DNA of 5,635 nucleotides from Deltaproteobacteria bacterium (GTDB lineage: Bacteria; Desulfobacterota; DSM-4660; Desulfatiglandales; B25-G16). The stretch is from contig QMLW01000160.1 of NCBI GenBank assembly GCA_003646935.1, positions 1 to 5,635 of the forward strand, given 5' to 3'. A program made the translations under genes and the position numbers. Position 1 is the stretch's first letter; each line of letters starts with the position of its first letter. Shown here piece by piece: positions 1-5,435 of this stretch. A model generated the notes under the pieces. That model saw only the letters and a program-made list of their open reading frames with translations. It did not search any database and had not been told where the DNA came from.

Positions 1-809
1 CTCTCCCACACTGCCCTCATTGCCTCGACAATCTCCTTCTCGCCCACGGTCACGATATCCTTCACATATTTTTTAATGATGGGAAAGGTGCGATCCCCCA
101 GGGAGGTGAGAAGCCCATCAGCGATGGTTCGGGGGTTTCGCGAGGGGATAATCTCTCCTGCATGAAATGAGCGAAAGGCATCATCGGCCCCTTTGGGTTC
201 TGCCGCGATCACAAGGGTCTTTGGCGACATGGCTGATGTGGCGATGGCTGTTCCGCTCAGCAAACCTCCCCCGCCCACCGGGGTCATTATCACATCGAGA
301 TCAGCAACCTCCTCACAGAGCTCCATAGCGGCCGTTCCCTGGCCGGAGATCACCCGATAATCGTTATAGGGAGGGATGAACGCGGCACCGGTGCGATCAA
401 CCACCCTCTTCAGGCCATGCTCGCGGGCCGACAGGGTTGGTTCACAGAAGATGATCTCCGCTCCGTAGCCGGCCACGGCGTTCTTCTTCACACCAGGTGC
501 GTTTTCCGGCATCACCACATACGCCGGGATTCCCCGCCACCTGGCTGCCAGTGCCAGAGCGGCGGCGTGGTTCCCGGATGAGTGGGTTGCCACGCCCCGA
601 GCGGCCTCGTGCTCTTCAAGGGAGAACACCGCGTTGGTCGCGCCCCGTATCTTGAAGGCACCTGCCTTCTGGAAGTTCTCACACTTAAAGAATAGCTCCG
701 CCCCGCACAAACGATTCAGTGTGCTACAGGTAAGCACAGGCGTACGATGTACATAGGGCTTTATGCGCTCGGATGCCTCCCTGATCTCCCGTATCGTTGG
801 CTCGTTCAT
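1..809 (-). CDS. PLP-dependent threonine/serine dehydratase or serine-racemase-like enzyme (3' end beyond window)
   Basis: A cytosolic fold-type II PLP enzyme that would deaminate L-threonine or L-serine to a 2-oxoacid plus ammonia, or racemise serine. I translated 269 residues from the ATG at 809; the family is usually about 320 long, so roughly 50 C-terminal residues lie outside the window. Visible motifs are AFKIRGA with the PLP Schiff-base lysine K53, the cofactor loop SSGNHAA (77-83), GQGT (156-159), and the phosphate-binding glycine loop PVGGGGL (177-183). E204, A208 and D210 in EPKGADD match the Mg-binding positions of serine racemase. This marks the short, catabolic or racemase-like branch. 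No C-terminal ACT regulatory domain could be seen because the end is missing. The start lies one base after the nitrilase stop, preceded by AAGAGA, so the two are probably co-transcribed and translationally coupled. The family is secure; whether it is a dehydratase or a racemase cannot be told from sequence. Confidence 0.93.
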   Translation of the reverse strand, partial: MNEPTIREIREASERIKPYVHRTPVLTCSTLNRLCGAELFFKCENFQKAGAFKIRGATNAVFSLEEHEAARGVATHSSGNHAAALALAARWRGIPAYVVMPENAPGVKKNAVAGYGAEIIFCEPTLSAREHGLKRVVDRTGAAFIPPYNDYRVISGQGTAAMELCEEVADLDVIMTPVGGGGLLSGTAIATSAMSPKTLVIAAEPKGADDAFRSFHAGEIIPSRNPRTIADGLLTSLGDRTFPIIKKYVKDIVTVGEKEIVEAMRAVWE

Positions 810-810
810 G

Positions 811-1620
811 TTATCTCTTAACTATGGCGTTTTCAGTTAATAGCGCGTATTCCTGCGGTCTTCGATCGTTGAGCACGTGATTTCGCGGGGTCATCATCTT
901 GTCCCTGGCCAATGCGATATGGATCTCACGTACTACAACTTCCTCCTTCGCCCGCGAGGCCTGGGCCAGTATATCGCCCCTCGGATCAGCAATAATGGAA
1001 ACGCCGGTGAACGTGAGCTCTTCTTCGGTTCCGATTCTATTTGCGGTTACCACGTATACGCGGTTAAAGAGCGCGTGGATCGGTATTGCCCTCTGAGCGA
1101 ATCCGGGCAATACCAGATTGGAGGGGTGACAGATGATCTCAGCACCTTTCAGGGCGAGGATTCGCCACACCTCGGGAAATATCCAGTCGAAGCACACGAG
1201 CATGCCAAGGGTGCACGATCCTATGTCGAACACCGGCAGCCCTGCGTTACCGGGCTGAAAGAAATCCCTCTCGTTCAGAAAGAGGTGGAGCTTCCGGTAG
1301 GTGCCGATATAGCCGTTAGGGCCGATAAGCACGGCCGAGTTGTAGAGCACATCGCCGTCTCGTTCATTCAAGCCGGAGACGATATGCATATTATGGGAGC
1401 TGCACTTTGATTCCAAAAACGCGATGAAGGGGCCCCCCTCTATGGCCTCCGATGTATCCCAGGCCTGCTCGTAGGAGGTGAAATTGTAGCCGGAATTACA
1501 GAGCTCCGGCAGCACCAGTAGGTCCACTCCCGCACACCCAGAGAGCAGCCGTTCTATGGCTTTCATGGTTCCGAGAGCGTCCCCCAAAAGGGGTGAAAAC
1601 TGCATAAAACCGATTTTCAC
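811..1620 (-). CDS. Nitrilase-superfamily carbon-nitrogen hydrolase (amidase-like)
   Basis: A cytosolic hydrolase of the nitrilase superfamily, cleaving a carboxamide (or less likely a nitrile) to acid and ammonia. Counted from the first possible ATG at 1635, the Glu-Lys-Cys triad is E44 (LPELCNSGY), K115 (YRKLHLF) and C148 (VCFDWIFPE). The FDWIFPE element, the ALKGAEII strand, a HPSNLV segment and the NRVYVVTANR segment follow in the usual order. From memory it resembles the Pyrococcus proteins PH0642/PaNit closely along its whole length, at the family's usual length of about 260-270. An open frame runs up to ATG codons at 1635 and 1632, but GGAGG at 1630-1626 lies inside that version and is well placed for GTG at 1620 (GTG at 1623 is also possible). 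The protein would then begin (M)KIGFMQFSP, as family members do. The stop is one base from the next gene. Substrate is unknown. Confidence 0.92.
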   Translation of the reverse strand: MKIGFMQFSPLLGDALGTMKAIERLLSGCAGVDLLVLPELCNSGYNFTSYEQAWDTSEAIEGGPFIAFLESKCSSHNMHIVSGLNERDGDVLYNSAVLIGPNGYIGTYRKLHLFLNERDFFQPGNAGLPVFDIGSCTLGMLVCFDWIFPEVWRILALKGAEIICHPSNLVLPGFAQRAIPIHALFNRVYVVTANRIGTEEELTFTGVSIIADPRGDILAQASRAKEEVVVREIHIALARDKMMTPRNHVLNDRRPQEYALLTENAIVKR

Positions 1621-1625
1621 CACAC

Positions 1626-1630
1626 CCTCC
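1626..1630 (-). promoter_or_regulatory. Shine-Dalgarno GGAGG that sets the nitrilase start
   Basis: The minus strand reads ATGATGGAGGGTGTGGTGAAA. GGAGG is five bases from the GTG at 1620 and two from the GTG at 1623, while neither upstream ATG (1635, 1632) has a comparable site before it. This favours a GTG start and removes four or five residues from the longest open frame. The call rests on the motif and on agreement with the N-termini of relatives. Confidence 0.65.
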
Positions 1631-1641
1631 ATCATACCAGG

Positions 1642-1740
1642 TTATTGATAAAACCCTCGCACACCCTCTTCGTAATAAGGCGTGCAAAGCTGAAGAACGA
1701 ATTCAATCCTCCTTGTCTCGGAAATGGGCTTATTGGTCAT
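1642..1740 (-). CDS. Short ORF of 32 codons overlapping the cyclase stop; unrecognised, possibly a truncated gene
   Basis: The ATG at 1740 overlaps the last codons of the cyclase relic (TATGACCAATAA), and the frame stops with TAA at 1644-1642, giving 32 residues: MTNKPISETRRIEFVLQLC and then TPYYEEGVRGFYQ. It is rich in charged and aromatic residues and reads like the beginning of a folded protein (a helix followed by YYEEGVRGFY), not like random sequence. I do not recognise a family. There is no good Shine-Dalgarno before the ATG, so expression would depend on coupling to the upstream gene; an AGGAGG lies within the ORF but no start codon is suitably spaced after it. It could be a genuine small protein, the surviving 5' end of a gene truncated before the nitrilase, or chance. 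The neighbouring relics make truncation attractive. Confidence 0.35.
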   Translation of the reverse strand: MTNKPISETRRIEFVLQLCTPYYEEGVRGFYQ

Positions 1741-2143
1741 AGAGAAGCGCCACTGCCCTCACTGGCGAGCCGTCAGCCTTTTCTATCTTCAGAGGGAAGC
1801 CGCTAAACACGAACTCCTTGTCAGATAAAGCTCTTAGATTGGTAAGGTTCTCGATGATGACGATGTCGCGCTTAAGAAGTATCGTATGGATGGGAAAGGT
1901 CGTGGATTCGGCCTCGTCCGCGGAAATCATGTCCGCACCAATGCCCTTTAGGGTAAACCCGGCGAGCCATGCGGCAGCATCATGAGAGAGCACGGGATAC
2001 CCGTTGAGATAGGCTTCCTCTCCCCACAGATCGCCCCAGCCAGTGCGCAATAAGAGAAATTCACTCTCCTCTATTCGCCTTTGATGGGGTTTCAGGAGCT
2101 CGATGTCGATTGGGGAGCCCCCATTCACCCTTATATCAACGAC
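1730..2143 (-). pseudogene. Cyclase-family (kynurenine-formamidase-like) protein, C-terminal part only
   Basis: The frame encodes the C-terminal 130-140 residues of a cyclase-family metal-dependent hydrolase (relatives include KynB formamidase and isatin hydrolase), normally about 210-230 residues. Homology-like sequence begins at VVDIRVNGGSP, directly after an in-frame TAG at 2146-2144. The only start codon near the beginning is GTG at 2128, which has no clear ribosome site. Counting from that GTG, recognisable blocks are LLLRTGW (25-31), the YxxGYPxLS segment (40-48), GIGADMISADE (62-72), the conserved H81 in HTILL, E93 in IIENLTNL, and a PLKIEKADGSPVRA end. H81 and E93 have the 12-residue spacing of the conserved His and Glu of KynB. 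Missing is the N-terminal half with the HxGTHxD zinc-binding motif, so the product should not be a working hydrolase. I infer an internal deletion and frame loss; a short expressed domain cannot be excluded. Confidence 0.8.
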
Positions 2144-2193
2144 CTATCAGTGCGTTTGTCTATGAGCTTACCCTTCATGTAACGGGCTTCCAT
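2131..2193 (-). pseudogene. Possible N-terminal remnant of the cyclase gene
   Basis: Twenty codons from ATG 2193 to TAA 2133-2131 read MEARYMKGKLIDKRTDRSLI. The MKGKLID part, from the second ATG at 2178, resembles the 'M-x-(K)LIDLT' beginning typical of cyclase-family proteins. It is followed within about 15 bases, in another frame, by the middle of the cyclase. The simplest reading is that about 80 codons between the two pieces were deleted with loss of frame. The match is only a few residues long, so this is a suggestion. Confidence 0.3.
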
Positions 2194-2203
2194 AGGGATT
2201 TCC

Positions 2204-2305
2204 CTACCTTTGGAAGTATACCTTATCAGAGAGCAGTGCGTTCTTACTGCAGGGCTGTTTTTTCGTATCAGGATACCCTATTGCGATAATAGCCTCAACC
2301 CTCAT
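2204..2305 (-). pseudogene. C-terminal remnant of a nitroreductase-family gene
   Basis: From ATG 2305 the frame reads MRVEAIIAIGYPDTKKQP and then CSKNALLSDKVYFQR before TAG at 2206-2204. The VEAIIAIGYPD-x-KK block followed by a basic stretch and a 'DKVxxxR' end is the usual C-terminus of FMN-dependent nitroreductase-family proteins, which are 170-200 residues long. Five more codons (NNKKK) are open upstream before TGA at 2323-2321, adjoining the stop of the aldo/keto-reductase gene at 2327-2325. The flavin-binding N-terminal and central parts are therefore absent, and no Shine-Dalgarno precedes the ATG. I infer a deletion joining the tail of this gene to the end of its neighbour, with a breakpoint near the A-rich run at 2305-2320. 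An expressed 33-residue peptide is unlikely. Confidence 0.7.
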
Positions 2306-2324
2306 TTTTTTCTTATTATTTCAC

Positions 2325-3137
2325 CTACCAGGACCATCTGCTGCTTTGGTGAACCGCATCACCGAATCTCTGCATGAATGCCATCTCTTCATCCGAAAGC
2401 GGACCCTGCCGGAGGGAGGTGAGATTCTCTTTCAGGTGATTTATGTTTGAAGGCGCTGTCATGCAGACATCGACATGGGGATTGGTGAGCGCGAAGCGGT
2501 AGCACATACTGGCGGTGGGAATGGGAACTCCCATTGGCCATCCGCGCGGCCTTCTGAGCAATTGCCGCCAACACGTTGCAGTGTAACTCACCACCCCGGG
2601 ATTATAGCGATCGAGGTAAGGGAAGATGTCCTGCTCGGCCCCACGGTGAGCCGCGTTGTAGCGCATCATGATCACGTCGAGTGTCCCTTCGGCTGCGAGC
2701 TTACCGGCAAGGGATCGGTTATGGGTTGAGATACCAATACTGCGAACCTTGCCCTCCTCTCTGAGACGGCAGAGCCCTTCCCTGACATTCGCGGAGAAAT
2801 GCGACTCCCTGGTGACGCCGAGAAAGAGAAACACATCGATATAATCGGTGCGTAGTTGACGGAGCCTTTTCTCAAGCGTGCGATGGATATCCGGGGTAAA
2901 CCAGAGGAGGTTATAGGCACCGGTGGCAACGGTGTAGGTGTCCCTTTTACCCTTGGTGATATCCCGTAACACGCTAATCATCTGAGTGTCAAAGCCATAG
3001 AAGAAGAAGTAATTCAGGCCCGCGTCAAGTGCGCTATATATGGCACTTTTGCCAGGACGATAGGTGGCCGACAAGCCGAGGCGGCTCACGGTGATGCCGG
3101 TATTTCCAAGTGTGGTCTGATCGAAACCTAAACCCAA
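2325..3137 (-). CDS. Aldo/keto-reductase-fold protein with a degenerate catalytic tetrad
   Basis: A TIM-barrel protein of the aldo/keto-reductase superfamily, about 270 residues, cytosolic. The opening TTLGNTGITVSRLGL, the LRTDYIDVFLF strand, the VRSIGISTHNRSL strand and the RYNAAHRGAEQDIFP segment place it in a bacterial subgroup I recognise by that last motif. Numbered from TTG 3137, the usual Asp of 'NxFDTAxxYG' is replaced (NYFFFYG, 42-48; the Tyr may be kept), the Lys of 'TK' is absent (VATGAY, 70-75), and the 'H' after the DYID strand is absent (LFLGVTRE, 104-111). Classical NADPH-dependent carbonyl reduction is therefore doubtful. No ATG is available: TTG at 3137 follows GAGG with six bases between, so I prefer it to TTG at 3149, which lacks a ribosome site. 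It is followed immediately by the nitroreductase relic. Confidence 0.85.
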   Translation of the reverse strand: MGLGFDQTTLGNTGITVSRLGLSATYRPGKSAIYSALDAGLNYFFFYGFDTQMISVLRDITKGKRDTYTVATGAYNLLWFTPDIHRTLEKRLRQLRTDYIDVFLFLGVTRESHFSANVREGLCRLREEGKVRSIGISTHNRSLAGKLAAEGTLDVIMMRYNAAHRGAEQDIFPYLDRYNPGVVSYTATCWRQLLRRPRGWPMGVPIPTASMCYRFALTNPHVDVCMTAPSNINHLKENLTSLRQGPLSDEEMAFMQRFGDAVHQSSRWSW

Positions 3138-3141
3138 ACGA

Positions 3142-3147
3142 CACCTC
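3142..3147 (-). promoter_or_regulatory. Shine-Dalgarno GAGGTG favouring the TTG start at 3137
   Basis: The minus strand reads TTGAGGTGTCGTTTGGGT. GAGGTG ends four bases before the TTG at 3137 (six bases from GAGG), a normal spacing. The other TTG, at 3149, overlaps this site and has only A/T-rich sequence upstream. Confidence 0.5.
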
Positions 3148-3149
3148 AA

Positions 3150-3323
3150 TTATTTATGATGAGGACTTCTGTCATGTGGTATCGGTCATTGGACTCAAAC
3201 GAAACTTCACCTGTCTTTGCAAGCTCCTAAAAGTCGATTCCCATGCTTATCCTTGTTGCGCAATTGTTTCACCTATCAGATGGAATGGAAAGGCGGTGTC
3301 CTGCTTCCACGATGTTTGAACAA
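3150..3323. other. Intergenic gap between HD-GYP and aldo/keto-reductase genes
   Basis: No frame on either strand reads as protein I can recognise; the plus-strand frames here are extensions of antisense reading of the neighbours. I see no stem followed by a T-run that would serve as a terminator for the HD-GYP gene. The A/T-rich CATAAATAATTG just before the aldo/keto-reductase start could include a -10-like element, but I find no partner -35 box. The gap is long enough for the downstream gene to have its own promoter. Confidence 0.4.
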
Positions 3324-4565
3324 TCATAGTTCATCGGAATCGGGATACCGCTCCGCAATGGATTTCAGGACATCAAGACAGGAAAAAAATGCGGTAATGA
3401 GTTCGGGGTCAAAATGGGTGCCTGAAAGGCTCTGCATCTCGCTCAAGATTCGGTCCTCATTCCAAGGCTCCTTATATGATCTCCGGGAACGCAGGGCATC
3501 ATACACGTCAGCCACCGCTACGATCCTGCCGAAGAGAGGAATCTCGTTCTCCCTCTTGGGCAGCGCACTGCCGTCAAGTGCCTCATGGCCGGTGAGGGGG
3601 CTACCGGTGATGGGATCGATATACCCTGGGTATCCGGTTCCGTCCCACTTCTCATGGTGGTTGAGGGCAACCTCGGCTGCCACCTCCTCGAAATCCGAGT
3701 GTACATCCTTGAACAGCCGTGCGCCGAGATAGGTGTGGCTCTTGATGGTCTCGAACTCCTCGGCCGAGAGGCGATCGGGTTTCTTTAAGATGAGGTCGCT
3801 GATCGCCACCTTGCCCACGTCATGGAGCATGGCCGCCATCCGCAATATGTCTCTGTGTCGTTGTACCTCTTCGGGGGAGATCCCTTGCTCTCGGGCCCAC
3901 GTCTCGTAGATCTCCACGGAATAGGCGGCTACGCGGTTCACGTGGGCACCCGTTTCCTTGGGATCCCTCAGCTCCGCCATACTGATCATCCTCAGGATAA
4001 TGTTTCGCGTCATCTGGGCGCGCTCCAGCGCAAGGGCGGCGCTGGTGGCAAAGTGCATGATCAAGGACTCGTCGGCACTCGAGAACGGGATAATTACTCC
4101 CCTGTCGTCCTGGGCGTTGATGAGCTGCATGACCCCTAGCACCTCCCCCCTATGGGTGGTCATGGGGACGGTGAGCATGGATCGGGTGGTGTAGTGAGAG
4201 ACCTTGTCGAACTCGGAGTCCCAGGTGTAGGGTACCGTGGTGCTCATCTTATAGGCATCGGGGATATTGACCGACTCGCAGTTCTTGGCAACATATCCCG
4301 CGATGGAGCTGCTGTTGATGGGGACCGTGAAGGTGGTATAGATAAGCTTTTTCCCGGGGCCCAGCCTCTTCTCCAGGGTCGCGTTCTGGGCGTAGCTGAA
4401 CTTTAACTCATCGCCCTCTTTGAGGTAGATCGAGCCCGCATCGGCGTTGAAGAAGGTTCTCGAATTGGTGAGGATGCTCTCCAGGAGCAGATCGAGGTCC
4501 TTTACCTTGTTGATATCGAGGCTGATTTGGGTAATGAGGTCGATCTTTTCTTGTTCGTTGAGCAT
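3324..4565 (-). CDS. GAF domain plus HD-GYP domain protein, predicted cyclic-di-GMP phosphodiesterase
   Basis: A 413-residue soluble signalling protein. The N-terminal GAF sensor covers roughly residues 20-182 (from DLDLLLESILTNSRTFFNAD to the PFSSADESLI and ALALERA closing helix). The HD-GYP domain covers roughly 190-405 and would hydrolyse cyclic-di-GMP to pGpG/GMP. Metal-site residues are visible: H248-D249 with K252 (HDVGK), H277 (SHTYLG), H303-H304 with the signature HHEKWDGTGYP (303-313), and D353 (VADVYDAL). E204 and H208 in DPKETGAH match the extra ligands of trinuclear-iron HD-GYP enzymes. A 25-30 residue insertion follows GYP, as in many members of this GAF-linked group. There is no membrane segment, and the GAF ligand is unknown. 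The ATG at 4565 follows GAAGTGAG, a weak ribosome site. It is separated by about 150 bases from the upstream membrane-protein gene, so it probably has its own promoter. Confidence 0.93.
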   Translation of the reverse strand: MLNEQEKIDLITQISLDINKVKDLDLLLESILTNSRTFFNADAGSIYLKEGDELKFSYAQNATLEKRLGPGKKLIYTTFTVPINSSSIAGYVAKNCESVNIPDAYKMSTTVPYTWDSEFDKVSHYTTRSMLTVPMTTHRGEVLGVMQLINAQDDRGVIIPFSSADESLIMHFATSAALALERAQMTRNIILRMISMAELRDPKETGAHVNRVAAYSVEIYETWAREQGISPEEVQRHRDILRMAAMLHDVGKVAISDLILKKPDRLSAEEFETIKSHTYLGARLFKDVHSDFEEVAAEVALNHHEKWDGTGYPGYIDPITGSPLTGHEALDGSALPKRENEIPLFGRIVAVADVYDALRSRRSYKEPWNEDRILSEMQSLSGTHFDPELITAFFSCLDVLKSIAERYPDSDEL

Positions 4566-4716
4566 CTCACTTCAGAGAATAATTTCTTAGCTGGGTGATT
4601 ACTACTGAAAACAGGCCTATCCCTCACGTTGTTCGCATTAGGGTAGTACCATAATAGAAATGATCAATGACATCAATAAAATTAGTGCTCCGGGGTATGG
4701 ATTGTCCCTGTTTCTA
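4566..4716. other. Intergenic gap upstream of the HD-GYP gene
   Basis: About 150 A/T-rich bases with no recognisable coding frame. It holds the weak promoter candidate and a short TTGAT repeat around 4663-4676 (TTGATgtcaTTGAT). I see no clear terminator for the preceding membrane-protein genes: GGGACAATCCATACCCC at about 4692-4708 could form only a three-pair stem. Confidence 0.35.
4648..4676 (-). promoter_or_regulatory. Weak candidate sigma-70-type promoter for the HD-GYP gene
   Basis: On the minus strand TTGATG (4676-4671) is followed after 17 bases by TATGGT (4653-4648), each four of six against the consensus. A better -10, TATTAT (4656-4651), lies three bases upstream but at a spacing of only 14. 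It sits about 85 bases before the HD-GYP start in an A/T-rich stretch of an otherwise gene-free gap. This is suggestive only. Confidence 0.25.
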
Positions 4717-4983
4717 TTAGGAGGATTCTTGCTCTTTTACTCTCGTCCTGATCTTTGAGTAGAGCATCTGAAAAAAGATTACCCCTAGGTTAGCGCCCAC
4801 TATCATTGCGTAGCAGAGCCCCACAATTACCCCAAACCAGAAGCATGTGGCCAAGGTGAGTCTGTATCCAAAGACCCTTCCGAATATCAGTGCGATTAGA
4901 AAGAGGACGAGCTCACAGAGCAATAAGACGAACACGAGTAATTTGAAATGCTCCCAGGTGGGGTTGTGTTTCTTTTTCACCAT
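4717..4983 (-). CDS. Small two-helix membrane protein, family not recognised
   Basis: An 88-residue, strongly hydrophobic protein. A basic N-terminus (MVKKKHNPTWEHFK) precedes a first membrane helix at about 14-34 (LLVFVLLLCELVLFLIALIF). A short basic turn (GRVFGYR) leads into a long second hydrophobic segment at about 43-73, and a charged tail (SKIRTRVKEQESS) follows. By the positive-inside rule both ends should be cytoplasmic, giving a hairpin. No signal peptide cleavage site, cysteine pair or catalytic motif is evident. It starts 11 bases after the NfeD-like stop and has only a weak ribosome site (GAGATCG before ATG), so translation is probably coupled to that gene. The pairing suggests a joint role at the membrane, but no function can be assigned. 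Confidence 0.7.
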   Translation of the reverse strand: MVKKKHNPTWEHFKLLVFVLLLCELVLFLIALIFGRVFGYRLTLATCFWFGVIVGLCYAMIVGANLGVIFFQMLYSKIRTRVKEQESS

Positions 4984-4994
4984 CGATCTCGCAT

Positions 4995-5435
4995 TCAGCG
5001 CTCGCCTTCACTATTGCCGCGGCTCACGAGCAAGGTGAGCCCGCGGATTCCTTGTACCCTCACCACTTCCCCCACCTCAATAGGTGGAGCATCATCCACC
5101 ACCTCGGCCTGCCATAGCTCGCCTCCTACCCGTATATATCCCAAGGGATTCAGGCGCTCCTCAGCTATGCCCCGTGTTCCTACCATCGGGCTCCCGGCTT
5201 TCGCGCTATCCTGATCATAGGCACGCCACGTGAGGGGAAATAAGGCTATATCCTTTGCAATCCAGAGGCCTATAAGGCACCAGATGAACCACGACGGAAG
5301 ATCAATCCAGCGTTTCAGGAGTACCAAGAGCACGACGAGCAAGGCAAGGGCCGGCACTTGCAGAAGCACGTATTTGCCTATAATACGAGAAGACCATGGC
5401 CTCTTCATCGGGTATCTATCACGAGCTTGCATCAT
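4995..5435 (-). CDS. NfeD-like membrane protein (two helices plus C-terminal OB-fold domain)
   Basis: A 146-residue inner-membrane protein. Residues 1-17 are basic, helices lie at about 20-40 (KYVLLQVPALALLVVLLVLL) and 49-68, and residues 84-137 form the NfeD C-terminal domain. The family pattern is plain there: MVGTRGIAEERLNPLGYIRVGG, then ELWQAEVVDD, then IEVGEVVRVQGIRGLTLLV. NfeD proteins act with stomatin/SPFH proteins or membrane proteases at lipid rafts; here neither partner is next to it. It lacks the N-terminal ClpP-like protease domain of long NfeD proteins. The frame is open back to 5588, but everything before 5435 is an out-of-frame reading of the deacylase gene. The ATG at 5435 overlaps that gene's TGA (ATGA), making it the best start; ATG at 5432 or 5408 are alternatives. 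No strong ribosome site is seen. Confidence 0.82.
   Translation of the reverse strand: MMQARDRYPMKRPWSSRIIGKYVLLQVPALALLVVLLVLLKRWIDLPSWFIWCLIGLWIAKDIALFPLTWRAYDQDSAKAGSPMVGTRGIAEERLNPLGYIRVGGELWQAEVVDDAPPIEVGEVVRVQGIRGLTLLVSRGNSEGER

Noticed and set aside
877..1410. Plus-strand open frame of 177 codons
   Set aside because: Antisense to the nitrilase, which has its full catalytic triad and family motifs; the plus-strand translation has no recognisable domain and no ribosome site I could see.
1637..1711. TTG-initiated 24-codon frame after AGGAGG, overlapping the nitrilase start region
   Set aside because: The TTG is only one base from the AGGAGG, too close for initiation, and the translation has no recognisable feature; the alternative ATG frame at 1740 is more protein-like.
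2191..2206. Hairpin TAGGG-AAAT-CCCTA just after the nitroreductase relic stop
   Set aside because: Only five pairs and no T-run on either side, so not a convincing terminator; probably chance.
3217..3732. Plus-strand open frame of 171 codons
   Set aside because: Mostly antisense to the HD-GYP domain; low-complexity Ser/Arg-rich translation typical of a shadow frame.
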